64,000 nt of DNA. Source: Brenneria goodwinii. GTDB taxonomy: Bacteria > Pseudomonadota > Gammaproteobacteria > Enterobacterales > Enterobacteriaceae. Position numbers and translations under genes: made by a program. Below the pieces are notes generated by a model. That model did not search any database. It was not told the origin of the DNA and was given only the letters and a program-made list of their open reading frames with translations. Each line of letters begins with the position of its first letter. Within the stretch, counting starts at the first letter, position 1. The DNA is taken from positions 1,612,001 through 1,676,000 of the forward strand of contig NZ_CP014137.1 of NCBI RefSeq assembly GCF_002291445.1, read 5' to 3'. Below are positions 63,362 to 64,000 of this stretch, in pieces.

Positions 63362-64000
63362 ATGAAACCAATCTATCTGGATAACAATGCCACCACCCGT
63401 TTGGATCCGATGGTGCTGGAAGCCATGCTGCCGTTTTTACAGGATCAGTACGGCAACCCGTCGTCGATTCATGACTTTGGCGAACCCTCCCGGCGGGCGC
63501 TGGCCAGAGCGCGCGAACAGGTGGCCAGCTTTCTTGGCGCCCGTCATGACAGTGAAGTGATCTTTACCTCCTGTGCGACGGAAGCCACATCCACCGCCAT
63601 TCTTTCCGCGGTAGAGGCCTTTCCCGCGCGGCGTGAAATCATCACCACGGAAGTTGAACATCCGGCTACGCTGGCGGTATGCGAACACCTGGAGCGGCAA
63701 GGCTATAAAATCCACCGTCTGGGGGTTAACGAGCAGGGCGCGCTCGATCTGGATGTCTACCGGGGGTTGCTGCACGACGGCGTCGCGCTGGTCACCGTGA
63801 TGTGGGCGAACAATGAAACCGGCGTGCTGTTTCCCATCGAACAGATGGCGCAGTTGGCGCATGAACGCGGCATTCTGTTTCACTGCGATGCCGTACAGAC
63901 GCTGGGCAAAGTAGCGGTGGCGGTAGCCGATTCAGGCATTGATATGCTCTCTTGCTCGGCGCATAAGATTCACGGCCCGAAAGGCACCGGATGCCTATGG
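63362..64000 (+). CDS. nifS: Cysteine desulfurase NifS (5' part; cut by window end)
   Basis: PLP enzyme that takes sulphur from cysteine to supply NifU. The first 213 codons are present, open to the end of the window. Start MKPIYLDNNATTRLDP is the family N-terminus. His in TTEVEHPATL, Asp and Gln in HCDAVQTLGK, and the PLP lysine Lys202 in SAHKIHGPKG are all in place, with the same number as in Azotobacter NifS. The catalytic-cysteine loop lies beyond the window. Confidence 0.97.
   Translation, partial: MKPIYLDNNATTRLDPMVLEAMLPFLQDQYGNPSSIHDFGEPSRRALARAREQVASFLGARHDSEVIFTSCATEATSTAILSAVEAFPARREIITTEVEHPATLAVCEHLERQGYKIHRLGVNEQGALDLDVYRGLLHDGVALVTVMWANNETGVLFPIEQMAQLAHERGILFHCDAVQTLGKVAVAVADSGIDMLSCSAHKIHGPKGTGCLW

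Overview
The window (about 52-55% G+C by eye, dense Enterobacterales-style operons) looks like a chromosome segment of a nitrogen-fixing plant-associated member of the Pectobacteriaceae (Pectobacterium / Brenneria / Dickeya / Musicola group). That placement is an inference. It rests on the Klebsiella-like nif gene order, the giant CDI-type exoprotein with SymE scraps, and the enterobacterial style of the catabolic genes. No rRNA, tRNA, CRISPR array or intact insertion sequence was seen.

Layout: (1) 1-10.7 kb: a GABA/polyamine uptake and catabolism locus with an ABC ATPase, a MocR/GabR-type regulator, a GabT/PuuE aminotransferase, GabD, a periplasmic binding protein, two permeases and a small-molecule kinase. 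Two GG-N10-GC sigma-54 promoters with upstream NtrC-like 17-mers indicate nitrogen control. (2) 10.9-16 kb: PAP2 acid phosphatase, MFS efflux pump, serine hydrolase and a divergent LysR regulator. (3) 16.1-38.2 kb: a contact-dependent inhibition (CDI) island, with TpsB transporter (cdiB), a 5550-residue TpsA exoprotein (cdiA), an overlapping immunity gene, and two orphan toxin-tip/immunity cassettes. One cassette is colicin-D-like and one is DUF4258-like. Each restarts at a VENN motif and is separated by decayed symE-like toxin genes. (4) 38.4-43.3 kb: N-acylamino acid racemase-like enolase, MetQ-like binding protein, M20 peptidase and a LysR regulator.

(5) 43.5-64 kb: nif cluster nifHDKTY ... 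nifENX-(iscA-like)-nifU-nifS (cut by the window end). Three sigma-54 promoters, before nifH, nifE and the iscA-like gene, each have a NifA upstream activator TGT-N10-ACA. The nifH and nifE promoters also have a perfect IHF consensus in between. The block is interrupted between nifY and nifE by about 10 kb that is not nif. That insert holds LysR, nitrilase, a TonB-dependent receptor and a class III metal/chelate binding protein, flanked by a direct repeat of the nifY 3' end. Beyond the repeat lie a PAAR-like remnant, a cysteine-protease-like putative effector, a lipoprotein (putative immunity) and dld.

The nitrogen theme joins both ends: NtrC/sigma-54 for scavenging GABA or polyamines, NifA/sigma-54 for N2 fixation. 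The middle is a competition island whose toxin tips are exchangeable. The most interesting items are the three-tip CDI array with an unassigned active tip, the PAAR/effector/lipoprotein cargo inside the nif cluster, and the siderophore-type uptake genes in the same interruption.
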